A stretch of DNA of 64,000 nt. It comes from Halomonas sp. ML-15. GTDB taxonomy: Bacteria > Pseudomonadota > Gammaproteobacteria > Pseudomonadales > Halomonadaceae. Positions 42,489 through 52,818 of the stretch are shown here, in pieces. The DNA is taken from assembly GCF_014779595.1 (NCBI RefSeq), contig NZ_JACXZT010000017.1, positions 151,125-215,124 of the forward strand. The letters are read 5' to 3'. The notes below the pieces were generated by a model. That model did not search any database, was not told the DNA's origin, and was given only the letters and a program-made list of their open reading frames with translations. The first letter of the stretch is position 1. Each line of letters starts with the position of its first letter. The position numbers and the translations under genes were made by a program.

Positions 42489-45313
42489 GCCTGGCCATCT
42501 GGTGGCTGCCCGGCACGCTGGTGTTGCCGCTGGGTCTGGCCCTGACCGCCTTCCTGGGGCTGGCCGTCCCACGTACCCAGGTCGCCCTCGCCCTGCTCGG
42601 CATCATCATCGGTGCCGTGGGGCTGCTGGCTGGCTGGCCTTCGCTGCCCGTCACGCTGGCGGTGGGCGGGTGGGAGCCGCCACTGGGCATCGCCTGGTGG
42701 CTCGATCTACCCGCCGCCGCGCTGCTGGGCATGACCGCCCTGTTGATGGGGCTGGCCAGCCTCTCCCTGCTGGCCGATCCCGACAGCCGCGACGACCGTT
42801 TCCTGTGGAGCCTCTGGTGGCTGCTGTGGACCTCCCTCAATGCCCTGCTGCTCGCCAGGGACCTCTTCAGCCTCTATGTGATCCTGGAGCTGATGAGTCT
42901 GGCCGCCGTGGGCCTGGTAGCCCGCAGCCATGACGATCCTCACCACCGAGCCGCGTTGCGTTATCTGTTCGCCTCGCTGCTCGGCTCCCTGCTCTACTTG
43001 CTCGGCGTCGCCCTGCTCTACGGCCAGACCGGGCTCCTCGACCTGGGCCTGCTGGCCGAGGCAATGTCGACCACCCCGGCGACCCGGCTGGCGGCGGTCA
43101 TGCTGACCCTGGGGCTGGCGATCAAGGCCGCTCTGGTCCCCCTGCACCTGTGGCTGCCGGCGGCCCACTCCCGCGCCCGGGCGCCAGTCAGCGCTCTGCT
43201 CTCCGGCGCGGTGGTGGCCGCGGCGCTGATGGTGCTGTGGCGGCTCTGGCTGGGGCCCCTGGCGCGGCTTGACGGCAGCCTGCGTCCCGCCCTGGCACTG
43301 CTCGGAGCCAGCGCACTGATCTGGGGCGGCCTCCAGGCGATGCTGCAGCGCCGCCTCAAGCTGGTGATCGCCTGGTCAACGCTCTCCCAGAGCGGCTATG
43401 CCCTGCTGCTGCCGACCCTCGCCGGCGGCAGCTGGCATGGCAAGGCGGCCCAGGGGGCGGTGCTGCTGCTGGTGGCACACGGCCTGGCCAAAGGCGCACT
43501 GTTCCTGGCCGCGGGCGCCATCCAGCGAGCCTACGGCCATGACCGCCTGTCGGGGCTCATCGGCAGCGCCCGGCGGGCTCCCCTGGCGTGGAGCATCATC
43601 GCCCTGGCCGGGCTCGGCCTTGTGGGGCTGCCGCCCGGGGGCGGCTTCGTCGGCAAATGGTGGCTGCTCGACGCGAGCCTTGCCACTGCCCGCCCCGGCA
43701 TCGCCGCCCTGCTGCTACTGGGCACTCTGCTCACCGGCGCCTGGCTCTGGCGGCTCGGCGAGCTGGCCCTGCGACCGGCCGAGGCTGTTGCGCTCAGCCG
43801 CCGTCCCTGTGGCGTCACCCTCGGCGCTGCCTTGGTCCTGGCACTGCTGAGCTGGCTGGCAGGCCTAGCCGCCCTGGCCTGGCTGCCCGTCTCGCCGCTG
43901 CCACGCATCGGTCTCGTCGACGACGCCCGGCCACTGGCACTGGCGGCCGGGGTGATCTGGCCCCTGGCGCTGGCGGCGGCCTGGCGCTGGCCGCTCGCCA
44001 CCGCTTCGCCGCCGGGGCTCGTCCCCTTGCTGGCCGCCGCCGCCGCCCTTCATCTGCTGGTACTGGTGGCAGACGACCTGCTGAGTTTCCTGGTAGGCGC
44101 GAGCCTGCTGAGCCTGGTGGGCTGGGCCATGGTTCGGCTCGATGGGCGCGCCGAGTCGCGACGCGCCGCTGCCGGCTACCTGGCGATGATGCTGCTGGCC
44201 GAACTGGCGCTGGTATTGGGCCTGGTATTGGCCTGGCGCGAGGCGTCTTCGCTGCACTTCGCCACGCTGGCCGAGACGGGGCTGTCGATGCCCACCCTGG
44301 CAGCCCTGACCCTGGGCTTCGCGCTCAAGGCGGGGTTACCCGGCCTGCACGCCTGGCTGCCCCTGGCCCATCCGGTGGCCCCACCGCTGGCCAGTGCGGT
44401 GCTCTCGGGGCTGATCGTCAAGGTGGGAGTCTTGGGTGCGCTACGCCTGCTGCCCGGCGCCGAGGCAGCGACGCCGCTGGCCATCGCGCTGCTGGTGCTG
44501 GGCCTGACCGGTGCCGGCTACGGGGCGCTGCGAGGCCTGCTCAGCGCCTCCGCCAAGCGACTGCTGGCCTGGTCCAGTGTCAGCCAGTTGGGGCTGATGG
44601 CGACCCTGCTGGGCCTGCTGATGCTGGGTGTCGAGGCCGCCCGCCCCGCCCTGATCCTGCTGGTCGCCACCCACGCCCTGGCCAAGGCCGCGCTGTTCGC
44701 CGGGGCCGGCCTCGCCTCACGCGCCGCGCCCGCCGCTCGCCGTCTGGTGCTGGCGGCGCTGCTGCTGCCCGCCCTCACCCTGGCCGGGGTGCCGCCCAGC
44801 GGCGGCGCGCTCCTCAAGCAGGGTCTGACCGAGAGCCTCAGCGCCGCCGGGCTGCCCGGCGGACTGGCGACGCTGAGCGGTATCGCCAGCAGCCTGCTGA
44901 TGCTGCGGCTCTTTCTGTTGCTGGATCGCGGCGCCTCGCCGCCGCAACCGCTGCCCCTCGCGCCCTGGCTACTGGCAGGGCTGTTCGCGCTCGGCACCCT
45001 GGCCGCGCTGCTGCCCTGGTGGCTATCCCCGGGCTTGCCAGCGTTGAGGGTGCTCAGCGACGGGCTGCCGGTGCTGTTGGCCCTGGCGCTGGCCGCCCTG
45101 CTGCTGGCGGCGACCCCGCTGCACCACCGGGTGAAGGCCGCCCGGCAGCAGCAGAGAGTACGCCAGCGTATTCGGCGTCAGGCCCTGCAGAGCGCGGCGC
45201 GGCGCTGGCGGCTCCGACTGCGCCGCGCCGAGGCGTGGCTGGTTCCCTGGCCCGCCTTCGGCGTCAGCCTGGGGCTGGTGGCTCTACTACTGGGAGTCGC
45301 CAGCTGGCTCTAA
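42485..45313 (+). CDS. Tandem fusion of two MnhD/NuoM-type antiporter modules
   Basis: The 942-residue protein is about twice the length of MnhD. The first module (about 1-475) has E135 in helix 5 (VILELMSL), K214 in helix 7 (AIKAALVPLHLWLPAAH) and K391 (GFVGKWW), but alanine (A245) where the helix-8 lysine should be. The second module (about 476-870) has serine (S540) aligned to the glutamate, but retains K615 (ALKAGLPGLHAWLPLAH), K646 (LSGLIVKVG) and K778 (ALLKQG). The C-terminal 70 residues are very basic with one last helix. It starts with TTG at 42485, overlapping mnhC by four bases. Confidence 0.85.
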   Translation: MSLAIWWLPGTLVLPLGLALTAFLGLAVPRTQVALALLGIIIGAVGLLAGWPSLPVTLAVGGWEPPLGIAWWLDLPAAALLGMTALLMGLASLSLLADPDSRDDRFLWSLWWLLWTSLNALLLARDLFSLYVILELMSLAAVGLVARSHDDPHHRAALRYLFASLLGSLLYLLGVALLYGQTGLLDLGLLAEAMSTTPATRLAAVMLTLGLAIKAALVPLHLWLPAAHSRARAPVSALLSGAVVAAALMVLWRLWLGPLARLDGSLRPALALLGASALIWGGLQAMLQRRLKLVIAWSTLSQSGYALLLPTLAGGSWHGKAAQGAVLLLVAHGLAKGALFLAAGAIQRAYGHDRLSGLIGSARRAPLAWSIIALAGLGLVGLPPGGGFVGKWWLLDASLATARPGIAALLLLGTLLTGAWLWRLGELALRPAEAVALSRRPCGVTLGAALVLALLSWLAGLAALAWLPVSPLPRIGLVDDARPLALAAGVIWPLALAAAWRWPLATASPPGLVPLLAAAAALHLLVLVADDLLSFLVGASLLSLVGWAMVRLDGRAESRRAAAGYLAMMLLAELALVLGLVLAWREASSLHFATLAETGLSMPTLAALTLGFALKAGLPGLHAWLPLAHPVAPPLASAVLSGLIVKVGVLGALRLLPGAEAATPLAIALLVLGLTGAGYGALRGLLSASAKRLLAWSSVSQLGLMATLLGLLMLGVEAARPALILLVATHALAKAALFAGAGLASRAAPAARRLVLAALLLPALTLAGVPPSGGALLKQGLTESLSAAGLPGGLATLSGIASSLLMLRLFLLLDRGASPPQPLPLAPWLLAGLFALGTLAALLPWWLSPGLPALRVLSDGLPVLLALALAALLLAATPLHHRVKAARQQQRVRQRIRRQALQSAARRWRLRLRRAEAWLVPWPAFGVSLGLVALLLGVASWL

Positions 45314-45334
45314 CGCATCGCGAAGCGGAAAACG

Positions 45335-45790
45335 CTAAGTGCCGCCGCAGCAGACCTTGAACTTGCGCCCGCTGCCGCACACGCAGGGATCGTTGCGGCC
45401 GGGCTTGAGACGGGCCACGCGCGGGCGACCGTCCAGGTAATACCAGTGCCCCGCCTCGCGAACGAAGCGCGAGGCCTCCTCCAGCGCTGCCCAGCGGCGT
45501 CCCTCGCGGAAAGTGGCGCGAAAACGCACATGCCCCTGCGCCCCCGACTCACCGCTCTCCAGCACCTCGAGTCGCACCCAGCGGGTTGACTCGTCACCAG
45601 GCAGGCTCGCCGGCCGTGTGGAGGCGTGCCAGGTGGCCAACAGGTAGTCGTCGAGCTGTAGTGCAAAGGCACTGTAGCGCGAGCGCATCAGCGCCTCGGG
45701 GGACGGCGCCGGCGTGCCGGCATGGTAGCGCCCGCAGCAGGCCAGGTACGCCTGGCTATCTCCGCAAGGGCAAGGGCGTTGCTTGGCCAT
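45335..45790 (-). CDS. ychJ: YchJ/UPF0225 family protein with two SEC-C zinc motifs
   Basis: About 151 residues from ATG at 45790; an upstream ATG at 45802 has no spacing to its ribosome site. The N-terminal CPCGDSQAYLACCGRYH and C-terminal GRNDPCVCGSGRKFKVCCG are two SEC-C zinc-binding motifs enclosing an NTF2-like middle. The family is broadly conserved, and its biochemical role is not settled. It converges on the antiporter operon, with 21 bp between the stop codons. Confidence 0.9.
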   Translation of the reverse strand: MAKQRPCPCGDSQAYLACCGRYHAGTPAPSPEALMRSRYSAFALQLDDYLLATWHASTRPASLPGDESTRWVRLEVLESGESGAQGHVRFRATFREGRRWAALEEASRFVREAGHWYYLDGRPRVARLKPGRNDPCVCGSGRKFKVCCGGT

Positions 45791-45934
45791 CTTGAGGCTC
45801 ATCCTTATGTCGACTCATTGCAGCGCGCATTCTGACATGCAGACTAGGTCTTAGCATGGCTTGACATGGATCACTGCAGTGCAGCATTGGCTATGCTATA
45901 CCTGCAGCACACCGATGCCGACAAGGAGGCCAGG

Positions 45935-48706
45935 ATGCCTGACCAGCCGTCGACCCGCTCTGACAGCCAGGACACCACCGCCTGGCATGCGCTTTCCGCG
46001 CAAGACGCCCTGCAAGAACTCGATAGCCAAGCCGAGGGGATCAGCGACGCCGAGGCCGAACGTCGACTCGAGCGCTATGGCCCCAACCGGCTGCAGCAGT
46101 CCCAGGGGCGCCCCTGGTGGCGACGCCTGCTGGAGCAGTTCAACAATATCCTGATGATGATCCTGCTGGTAGCGGCAGTCGCCAGCCTGGGGCTCGGGCA
46201 TACCCTCGATGCCGCGGCCATCGTCGGCGTGGTGGTGATCATCGCGCTGATCGGCTTCGTCCAGGAAGGCAAGGCCGAGCAGGCGCTGGACAGTATCCGT
46301 AATATGCTCTCGCCACAGGCCAAGGTGCTGCGCAACGGCCAGCGCCAGACCATCGACGCCGAGTCACTGGTGCCCGGCGATATCGTGATGGTCGAGAGCG
46401 GCGACAGGGTCCCCGCCGACCTGCGCTTGATCGAGGCCAAGCGACTGCGCACCGAGGAGGCGGCGCTGACCGGCGAGTCGACCCCGGTCGACAAGCAGCT
46501 CGAGCCGGTCGAGGCCGACAGTGAGCTCGGCGACCGTACCGCCATGGCCTACGCCAGCACCATCGTCGTCCAGGGCACCGCCCGCGGGCTGGTGGTGGAA
46601 ACCGGCACGCGCAGCGAGATCGGCCGTATCTCCGAGATGCTGCGCGGCGTCGAACAGCTCAAGACGCCGCTGCTGCGCCAGATCGACCGCGCCGGCCGGG
46701 TGCTGGCGCTGTTCATTCTGGGGGCCGCGCTGTTCACCGGGCTATTCGGCATGCTGGTCCACGACCAGCCGCTGGGCGAGATGTTCATGGCCGCGGTGGG
46801 CCTGGCCGTCGCGGCGATCCCCGAAGGCCTGCCGGCCATTGTCACCATCGGCCTGGCGCTCGGCGTCCAGGCCATGGCCAAGCGCAACGCCATTATCCGC
46901 CGGCTGCCGGCGGTGGAGACGCTGGGCTCGATCTCGACGATCTTCTCCGACAAGACCGGCACCCTGACCCGTAACGAGATGACCGCCCAGTCGATCTGGC
47001 TGCCGGAGGGCGAGATCTGCATCGACGGGGTCGGTTTCGCCCCTGAGGGCGAGTTCCACCGCGTGGACGACGGCCAAGCCAGCGAGAGCGCCCTCGATCT
47101 CGATGAGCTACCGGCACTGCGACACTTCCTCAAGGTGGGGGTGCTATGCAACGACGCCGAACTCGCCGAGGAGGATGGCCGCTGGCTGATCCACGGCGAC
47201 CCCACCGAAGGCGCGCTGGTGGTCGCCGCCGCCAAGGCCGGACTCGACGCCCGCGAACTGCGCGGTGACCACGACCGACATGATGCTATCCCCTTCGAGT
47301 CCGAACGCAAGTACATGGCCACCCTGCACGAGCTCGACGAGGAGCCGCGACTGCTGGTCAAGGGCGCACCGGACCGGCTGCTGGAGATGTGCCACCGCCA
47401 GCGTGGCACTGAGGGTGACAGTGTCGAACTCGACGTGAAGGCGTGGGAAGAGCGCATCCACGCGCTCTCCACCCGCGGCCTGCGGGTACTGGCCCTGGCC
47501 GAAAGGACGCTGCCTAACCTCGATGAGTTGAGCGACGAGCACGCCGAGGAGGAGCTGGTGATGCTGGGGCTGGTCGGGCTGCTCGACCCCCCTCGCGACG
47601 AGGCGATTCGCGCCGTCAAGCAGTGTCTGGCGGCGGGTATCCGGCCGGTGATGGTCACCGGCGACCACGCCGTGACCGCCCGCGCCATCGCTCAGCAGCT
47701 GGGCTTCGCCCAAACCGAGCGGGCATTGACCGGCCGCGAGGTGGAGGCGATGTCGGACGCCGAACTGGAAGATTGCATTCTCGAGGTGGACGTCTTCGCC
47801 CGCGCCGCCCCGGAACATAAGCTGCGTCTGGTCAAGGCAATGCAGGCCCGCGGCGGCATCTGCGCAATGACCGGCGACGGGGTCAACGACGGGCCAGCGC
47901 TGAAGCGCGCCGACGTTGGCGTGGCGATGGGTATCCAGGGCACCGAGGCGGCCAAGGAGGCCGCCGAGATGGTACTCGCCGACGATAACTTTGCCACCAT
48001 TGCCGGCGCCATCGAGGAGGGTCGCAAGGTCTACGACAACATCCGCAAGACCATCACCTTTCTGCTGCCCACCAACGGCGGCCAGGGGCTGGCGATCATG
48101 CTCGCCGTGCTGGCCGGCACCCTGCTGCCGGTCACCCCATTGCAGGCGCTGTGGGTCAATATGGTGGTGGCGGTCACCCTCGGCCTGGCGCTGGCCTTCG
48201 AGGACGCCGAGCCGGACATCATGCAGCGCCAGCCGCGCGATGCCGATGCTGCGCTACTCGACATGTTCCTGCTGTGGCGGGTGGTGTTCGTCTCGGTACT
48301 GCTGCTGGCGGGCGTGTTCGGCATGTTCAGCTGGATCCTCAGCCAGGGCGGCAGCGAGGAGCTGGCACGCAGCGGGGCGGTCAATATCCTGGTCACCGGC
48401 AGCGCAGCCTACCTGATCAACAGCCGCTACCTGATCAACAGCTCACTCTCCTGGGAAGGGATCTTCGGCAGTCGACCGGTATGGATCGCCATTGGCCTGG
48501 TAATGCTGCTGCAACTGGCCTGGACCTACCTGCCCTTTATGCAAATGATCTTCGGCAGCGCCGCATTGGGCCTGAACCACTGGCTGATGATTGTGGCCGC
48601 GAGCATAGCGCTGTTCCTTATCGTCGAGCTGGAGAAGTGGGTGCTGCGGCGCCGCGACCGGCATTCTCAACCTGCCGCGGCCAGCGACCCTCCGCAGGTA
48701 ACTTAA
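45935..48706 (+). CDS. P2-type cation-transporting ATPase
   Basis: The 923-residue pump has a soluble N-tail, the actuator motif LTGES, membrane helix 4 with AAIPEGLPA, the phosphorylation motif DKTGTLT, the nucleotide-site KGAP and the hinge [22 protein letters not shown]. The PEGLP motif points to a P2A/P2B-like Ca2+ or Mn2+ pump, or a Na+-type relative. The substrate cannot be fixed. The start ATG at 45935 follows AAGGAGG. A longer reading from 45866 lacks a ribosome site. A perfect CACTGCAGTG palindrome lies at 45872-45881 in its upstream region. Confidence 0.92.
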   Translation: MPDQPSTRSDSQDTTAWHALSAQDALQELDSQAEGISDAEAERRLERYGPNRLQQSQGRPWWRRLLEQFNNILMMILLVAAVASLGLGHTLDAAAIVGVVVIIALIGFVQEGKAEQALDSIRNMLSPQAKVLRNGQRQTIDAESLVPGDIVMVESGDRVPADLRLIEAKRLRTEEAALTGESTPVDKQLEPVEADSELGDRTAMAYASTIVVQGTARGLVVETGTRSEIGRISEMLRGVEQLKTPLLRQIDRAGRVLALFILGAALFTGLFGMLVHDQPLGEMFMAAVGLAVAAIPEGLPAIVTIGLALGVQAMAKRNAIIRRLPAVETLGSISTIFSDKTGTLTRNEMTAQSIWLPEGEICIDGVGFAPEGEFHRVDDGQASESALDLDELPALRHFLKVGVLCNDAELAEEDGRWLIHGDPTEGALVVAAAKAGLDARELRGDHDRHDAIPFESERKYMATLHELDEEPRLLVKGAPDRLLEMCHRQRGTEGDSVELDVKAWEERIHALSTRGLRVLALAERTLPNLDELSDEHAEEELVMLGLVGLLDPPRDEAIRAVKQCLAAGIRPVMVTGDHAVTARAIAQQLGFAQTERALTGREVEAMSDAELEDCILEVDVFARAAPEHKLRLVKAMQARGGICAMTGDGVNDGPALKRADVGVAMGIQGTEAAKEAAEMVLADDNFATIAGAIEEGRKVYDNIRKTITFLLPTNGGQGLAIMLAVLAGTLLPVTPLQALWVNMVVAVTLGLALAFEDAEPDIMQRQPRDADAALLDMFLLWRVVFVSVLLLAGVFGMFSWILSQGGSEELARSGAVNILVTGSAAYLINSRYLINSSLSWEGIFGSRPVWIAIGLVMLLQLAWTYLPFMQMIFGSAALGLNHWLMIVAASIALFLIVELEKWVLRRRDRHSQPAAASDPPQVT

Positions 48707-48856
48707 GTGTGCGATGGGTCTCTTACTTTCTACCTTCTGCCGGCAGCAAAAAACTCTCTGGGAGCGGAGCATGTTAAAAAACTGCTACTGTTGAAATGAT
48801 GGATCGCTTATAAAGTTGAGTGATCGTAATACAACATGGCAGGAGAACCTGGGTTC

Positions 48857-50713
48857 ATGAGCGCTCACTCGACGGACCGGGAGATCGCCCGCCGCGGCAG
48901 AATCATTCAGGCGATGCACTTCGCCGCCACTAGTCTGCTGCGCGCGGGTAATGATAGCGACGCTTTGAATGCAGTACTGGCACGCCTGGGTGAGGCCATG
49001 ATGGTCAGCCGGGTGTATATGTTCCAGGTAGAGCGCCACGCAGAGTCAGGCTGGCTGGCCAGCCAGCGCCTGGAATGGGTGCGTAGCGGCGTCGAGCCGC
49101 ATATCGACAACCCTGCGCTGCAGAATATGCCGCTGGATGCGCTCGGCGATGGCCGCTGGATACAAGAGTTCAAGCAGGGTCGCGCGATTACTGGCCGGGT
49201 GCGCGACATGCCAACCTCTGAGCAGGACGTCCTATTGCCCCTGAACATCGTGTCGTTGGCAGTGATGCCGATCCACGTGGACGATGCCCTGTGGGGCTTC
49301 ATCGGCCTTGACGACACTGAAACGGAGCATGAATGGTCACACGTCGAGCTCGATGCCCTGCAAATGGTCGGCGACGTACTCGCCGCCAGCATGTCGACTC
49401 ACCGCTTTCGTCAGCGACTCAACGAGCTGGCCTACTATGACGAGCTCACCGGCCTCTCCAATCGCGCCCTGTTTCTCGAACGCGCCCAACATGCCAAGCA
49501 CCGCGCCAAGCGCTTCGGGCATAACCTGGCAGTGCTGCTGCTCGATCTAGACCGTTTCAAGGTCATCAACGAAACCCTCGGCCATCGCCACGGCGATGAC
49601 CTGCTGCGCCAGGTCAGCCTGCGCCTGCAGCAAGGCCTGCGCGCCACCGACACCGTAGCCCGCCTGGGCGGCGATGAGTTCGCGATCCTGCTCGAGGACC
49701 TCATCATCCCCCAGGACGCCATGATCATCGCCAGCAAGCTGATCAGTCATTTCAAGCAGCCTTTCACCCTTGGCGACCAGACACCATTCGTCACCACCAG
49801 TCTCGGTATCAGCGTCTTCCCCAGCGACGCCGACGATATCACCGAATTGCTCGAGCACGCCGAGGCGGCGATGTACCGCGCCAAGGCGCGCGGCCGCAAC
49901 TGCTTCGACTTCTATACCACCGAGCTCACCGTCGCCACCCAGACCCAGCTACGCCTCGAAACCGAGCTGCGTTTTGCGCTGGAGCGCAACGAATTCGTGG
50001 TCCACTATCAGCCCATCGTGGCCGCCGTCAGCGGTCGCATCATCGGCGCCGAAGCGCTGGTGCGCTGGCAGCATCCCACCCGCGGTCTCACCGCACCGGG
50101 ACTGTTCCTGGATGCCGCAGCCCACAGCGGCCTGCTGGGCGATATCAGTCAGTGGGTGCTGGAAGACGCCTGTTGCCAAGTCGCCGCCTGGCAGGCCGAG
50201 GGACTGATCCTGGAGCGCCTGGCGGTCAATCTGGCCGGCGCCCAGATCGACAGCGGCCAGCTGGTGACCTCAGTCAACCACGCCCTGACCCGCAGCGGCC
50301 TCAGCCCAGACAATCTCGAACTGGAGGTCACCGAGACCTTTATCATGCAGCACGCCAAGCGTGCCATCGAGGCCCTCAGCCAGCTCAAGGCTCAGGGCAT
50401 CAGCCTTGCGATCGACGATTTCGGCACCGGCTATTCGTCACTCAGCCACCTCAAGCGGCTGCCGATTCACAAGCTCAAGATCGACCGCAGCTTCATCTGC
50501 GATATCCCCCATGACGATAACGATGCCGCGATTGCCCGTTCGATCATCGCGCTGGCCCACAGTATGGGCCTGACGGTGACCGCCGAGGGTGTCGAGACTC
50601 AGGAGCAGCTCGATTTCCTACGCCGTGAGGGATGTGAGGATATCCAGGGCTATCTGATTAGCCGCCCGCTTCCGGCCGAGGACTTCGCTAGACTGCTGGC
50701 AACCCCGGCATAA
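48857..50713 (+). CDS. GAF-GGDEF-EAL cyclic-di-GMP protein
   Basis: About 618 residues. A GAF-like sensor domain (about 20-175) is followed by a diguanylate cyclase domain with intact RLGGDEF at about 270 and an inhibitory RATD site five residues before it. An EAL phosphodiesterase domain follows with EAL (about 398), DDFGTGYSSLSHL and AEGVETQEQ. Both catalytic motifs are intact, so dual activity is possible; one may dominate under GAF control. No membrane helices were seen, so the sensor is cytoplasmic. ATG at 48857 with AGGAGA ten bases upstream is preferred over ATG at 48836. Confidence 0.93.
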   Translation: MSAHSTDREIARRGRIIQAMHFAATSLLRAGNDSDALNAVLARLGEAMMVSRVYMFQVERHAESGWLASQRLEWVRSGVEPHIDNPALQNMPLDALGDGRWIQEFKQGRAITGRVRDMPTSEQDVLLPLNIVSLAVMPIHVDDALWGFIGLDDTETEHEWSHVELDALQMVGDVLAASMSTHRFRQRLNELAYYDELTGLSNRALFLERAQHAKHRAKRFGHNLAVLLLDLDRFKVINETLGHRHGDDLLRQVSLRLQQGLRATDTVARLGGDEFAILLEDLIIPQDAMIIASKLISHFKQPFTLGDQTPFVTTSLGISVFPSDADDITELLEHAEAAMYRAKARGRNCFDFYTTELTVATQTQLRLETELRFALERNEFVVHYQPIVAAVSGRIIGAEALVRWQHPTRGLTAPGLFLDAAAHSGLLGDISQWVLEDACCQVAAWQAEGLILERLAVNLAGAQIDSGQLVTSVNHALTRSGLSPDNLELEVTETFIMQHAKRAIEALSQLKAQGISLAIDDFGTGYSSLSHLKRLPIHKLKIDRSFICDIPHDDNDAAIARSIIALAHSMGLTVTAEGVETQEQLDFLRREGCEDIQGYLISRPLPAEDFARLLATPA

Positions 50714-50763
50714 TTGCCTCGACACCCAGCTCCGGGGTCTAGCAGTATTATTCATGATTGCAA

Positions 50764-50788
50764 TTTGAAATCGTTATTCATTTTCAAA
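50764..50788. promoter_or_regulatory. AT-rich inverted repeat upstream of the osmoprotectant ABC operon
   Basis: TTTGAAA at 50764-50770 and TTTCAAA at 50782-50788 are exact inverted arms with an 11-base spacer, in a region richer in A/T than its surroundings. It lies about 165 bp before the first gene of the operon. The binding protein is unknown. Confidence 0.3.
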
Positions 50789-50953
50789 ACAAATAGATAC
50801 CCACCTTTGCTAGACTTACGTCGTTCCAGTGCGACCCGCTATGCCTCGATCTTAACGACTCGCTCGTGAGCCGCCGTGCGTAATGCGTGCGCTATCACCG
50901 GGGGCGTCCACCGTCATCGACCAGCGTCGCCCCCAAACAGGAGGACCCGCCGC

Positions 50954-51619
50954 GTGGAGCTCATTCAATACGCGCTCGACAATCTCGACCTGCTGGCCAG
51001 CCGCAGCCTTGAGCATATCGCTCTGGTCGGCGTAGCAGTGGGTCTGGCTACCCTGACAGGGGTCCCGATTGGCATCGCCATCACCCGTAACGAGCGCCTG
51101 GCACGCAACGTCCTCTACGCCGCCTCGATCATCATCACCATTCCGTCCATAGCCCTGTTTGGCATCATGATTCCGATCCTGTCGCTGATCGGTCACGGCA
51201 TCGGTTATGTGCCAGCGGTAATCGCGGTCCTGCTCTATTCGCAGCTGCCGATCATCCGCAACACCTACACCGCCATCAACAACGTCAACCCGGCGCTGCG
51301 TGAGGCCGCCCGCGGCATTGGCATGAGCCCCAACCAGCGCCTACGCATGGTCGAGATCCCGCTGGCGGTGCCGGTGATCATGGCCGGCGTTCGCACCGCC
51401 GTGGTACTCAACATCGGCGTGATGGCGATCGCTGCCTATATCGGCGCTGGCGGGCTTGGCACCTTTATCAGCCGTGGCATCTCGCAGTCCGACCCTCGCC
51501 AGCTGATCGTCGGCGCGATTGCTGTGAGCCTGCTGGCGATCATTGCCGACTACAGCCTGCTGGCGCTGCAGAAGCGCCTGACGCCCAAGGGCATGGAGCG
51601 TGCGGCATCCACCGCCTGA
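50954..51619 (+). CDS. Osmoprotectant ABC transporter permease (first)
   Basis: About 221 residues from GTG at 50954, preceded by AGGAGGA. It has five or six helices and the QAT-family pattern SIIITIPSIALFGIMIPIL, followed by the EAA-type loop INPALREAARGIGMSPNQRL that docks to the ATPase. It belongs to the OpuB/OpuC/OsmU type for glycine betaine, choline or carnitine. The operon order is permease-ATPase-permease-binding protein. A longer reading upstream is unsupported. Confidence 0.9.
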   Translation: MELIQYALDNLDLLASRSLEHIALVGVAVGLATLTGVPIGIAITRNERLARNVLYAASIIITIPSIALFGIMIPILSLIGHGIGYVPAVIAVLLYSQLPIIRNTYTAINNVNPALREAARGIGMSPNQRLRMVEIPLAVPVIMAGVRTAVVLNIGVMAIAAYIGAGGLGTFISRGISQSDPRQLIVGAIAVSLLAIIADYSLLALQKRLTPKGMERAASTA

Positions 51620-51662
51620 CCCCGCCCTGCTCGCGCCACTGCCACCAGACAAGGATTCGCCC

Positions 51663-52814
51663 ATGATTCGACTCGACAGCCTGACCAAGGTCTTCGACAC
51701 GCCCAAGGGCGCGATAGTCGCCGCCGACCATATCAGCATGGAGGTCCCTGCCGGTGAGATCTGCATCCTGCTCGGCCCCTCGGGTTGCGGCAAGACCACC
51801 ACGCTGAAGATGATCAACCGAATCGTGCGCCCGACCTCGGGCAAGGTGTTCATCAACGGCGACGACACCACCGGTATGGATACCCAGACCCTGCGCCGCA
51901 ATATCGGCTATGTGATCCAGCAGATCGGGCTGTTCCCCAACATGACCATTGAGGAGAACATCACCGTGGTGCCGCGCCTGCTGGGCTGGGACAAGGCCCG
52001 TTTCCGCGAACGCGCCCGCGAAATGATGGCGATGATCGCCCTCGAGCCGGATGTCTTTCTCAAGCGCTATCCCAGCGAGCTTTCCGGGGGCCAGCAGCAA
52101 CGCATCGGCGTGGCCCGGGCGCTAGCCGCCGACCCGCCGGTGATGCTGATGGACGAACCCTTCGGCGCCATCGACCCGATCAACCGTGCGGTGATCCAGG
52201 ATGAATTCCTGAAGATGCAGCAGGCGCTCAACAAGACCATCATGTTCGTCAGCCATGACATCGACGAAGCGATCAAGATGGGGGACCGCATCGCCATTTT
52301 CCGCGAAGGGCGGCTGGTGCAGTACGACACCCCCGACGACCTGCTCACCGCGCCCAAGGACGCCTTCGTCGAGTCCTTCCTCGGCGAGGACCGCGCGCTA
52401 AAACGTCTTAACCTGGTCAAGGTACGCGAGATCGTCTCCGACGAGATCGGCAGCGTCATCCCCGGCGACACCCTGGAGACCGCCCTGCAGCGTATCGACG
52501 ACTTCGGCTACTCCAACGCCATCCTGATGGTCAACGACAAGCGCCAGCCGGCCGGCATTGTCAGCCGCGCGGTGGCGCGCACCACCAAGGGCTACTGCCG
52601 CGACCACTTTCAGAACGTGCCGGCCTCGGTGCATCTCGACGATGACCTGCGCAAGGTCGCTTCGCTGATGTTCGCCCACGATATCACCTGGCTGCCTTGC
52701 GTGGATGACGACGGCCGAGTCTGCGGGCAGATCACCCAGCGCGCCATTACCAGCCACCTGGGCTCGCGCTACCGCGCCCGTCAGGCCGCCGCCGACGCCG
52801 CTGCGAAGGAGTGA
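51663..52814 (+). CDS. Osmoprotectant ABC transporter ATPase with CBS domains
   Basis: About 383 residues from ATG at 51663 (AAGGA seven bases before). It has Walker A GPSGCGKTT, signature LSGGQQQR, Walker B VMLMDEP and the H-loop SHD, then two C-terminal CBS-like segments (about 270-375) that in OpuA-type ATPases sense ionic strength or nucleotides. It energises the two flanking permeases. It overlaps no neighbour, but spacing is very short. Confidence 0.93.
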   Translation: MIRLDSLTKVFDTPKGAIVAADHISMEVPAGEICILLGPSGCGKTTTLKMINRIVRPTSGKVFINGDDTTGMDTQTLRRNIGYVIQQIGLFPNMTIEENITVVPRLLGWDKARFRERAREMMAMIALEPDVFLKRYPSELSGGQQQRIGVARALAADPPVMLMDEPFGAIDPINRAVIQDEFLKMQQALNKTIMFVSHDIDEAIKMGDRIAIFREGRLVQYDTPDDLLTAPKDAFVESFLGEDRALKRLNLVKVREIVSDEIGSVIPGDTLETALQRIDDFGYSNAILMVNDKRQPAGIVSRAVARTTKGYCRDHFQNVPASVHLDDDLRKVASLMFAHDITWLPCVDDDGRVCGQITQRAITSHLGSRYRARQAAADAAAKE

Positions 52815-52818
52815 GCCA

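Noticed and set aside
43588-45360. 590-codon plus-strand frame inside the tandem antiporter gene
   Set aside because: It is out of phase with a real membrane protein and shows Arg/Pro/Gly-rich shadow composition.
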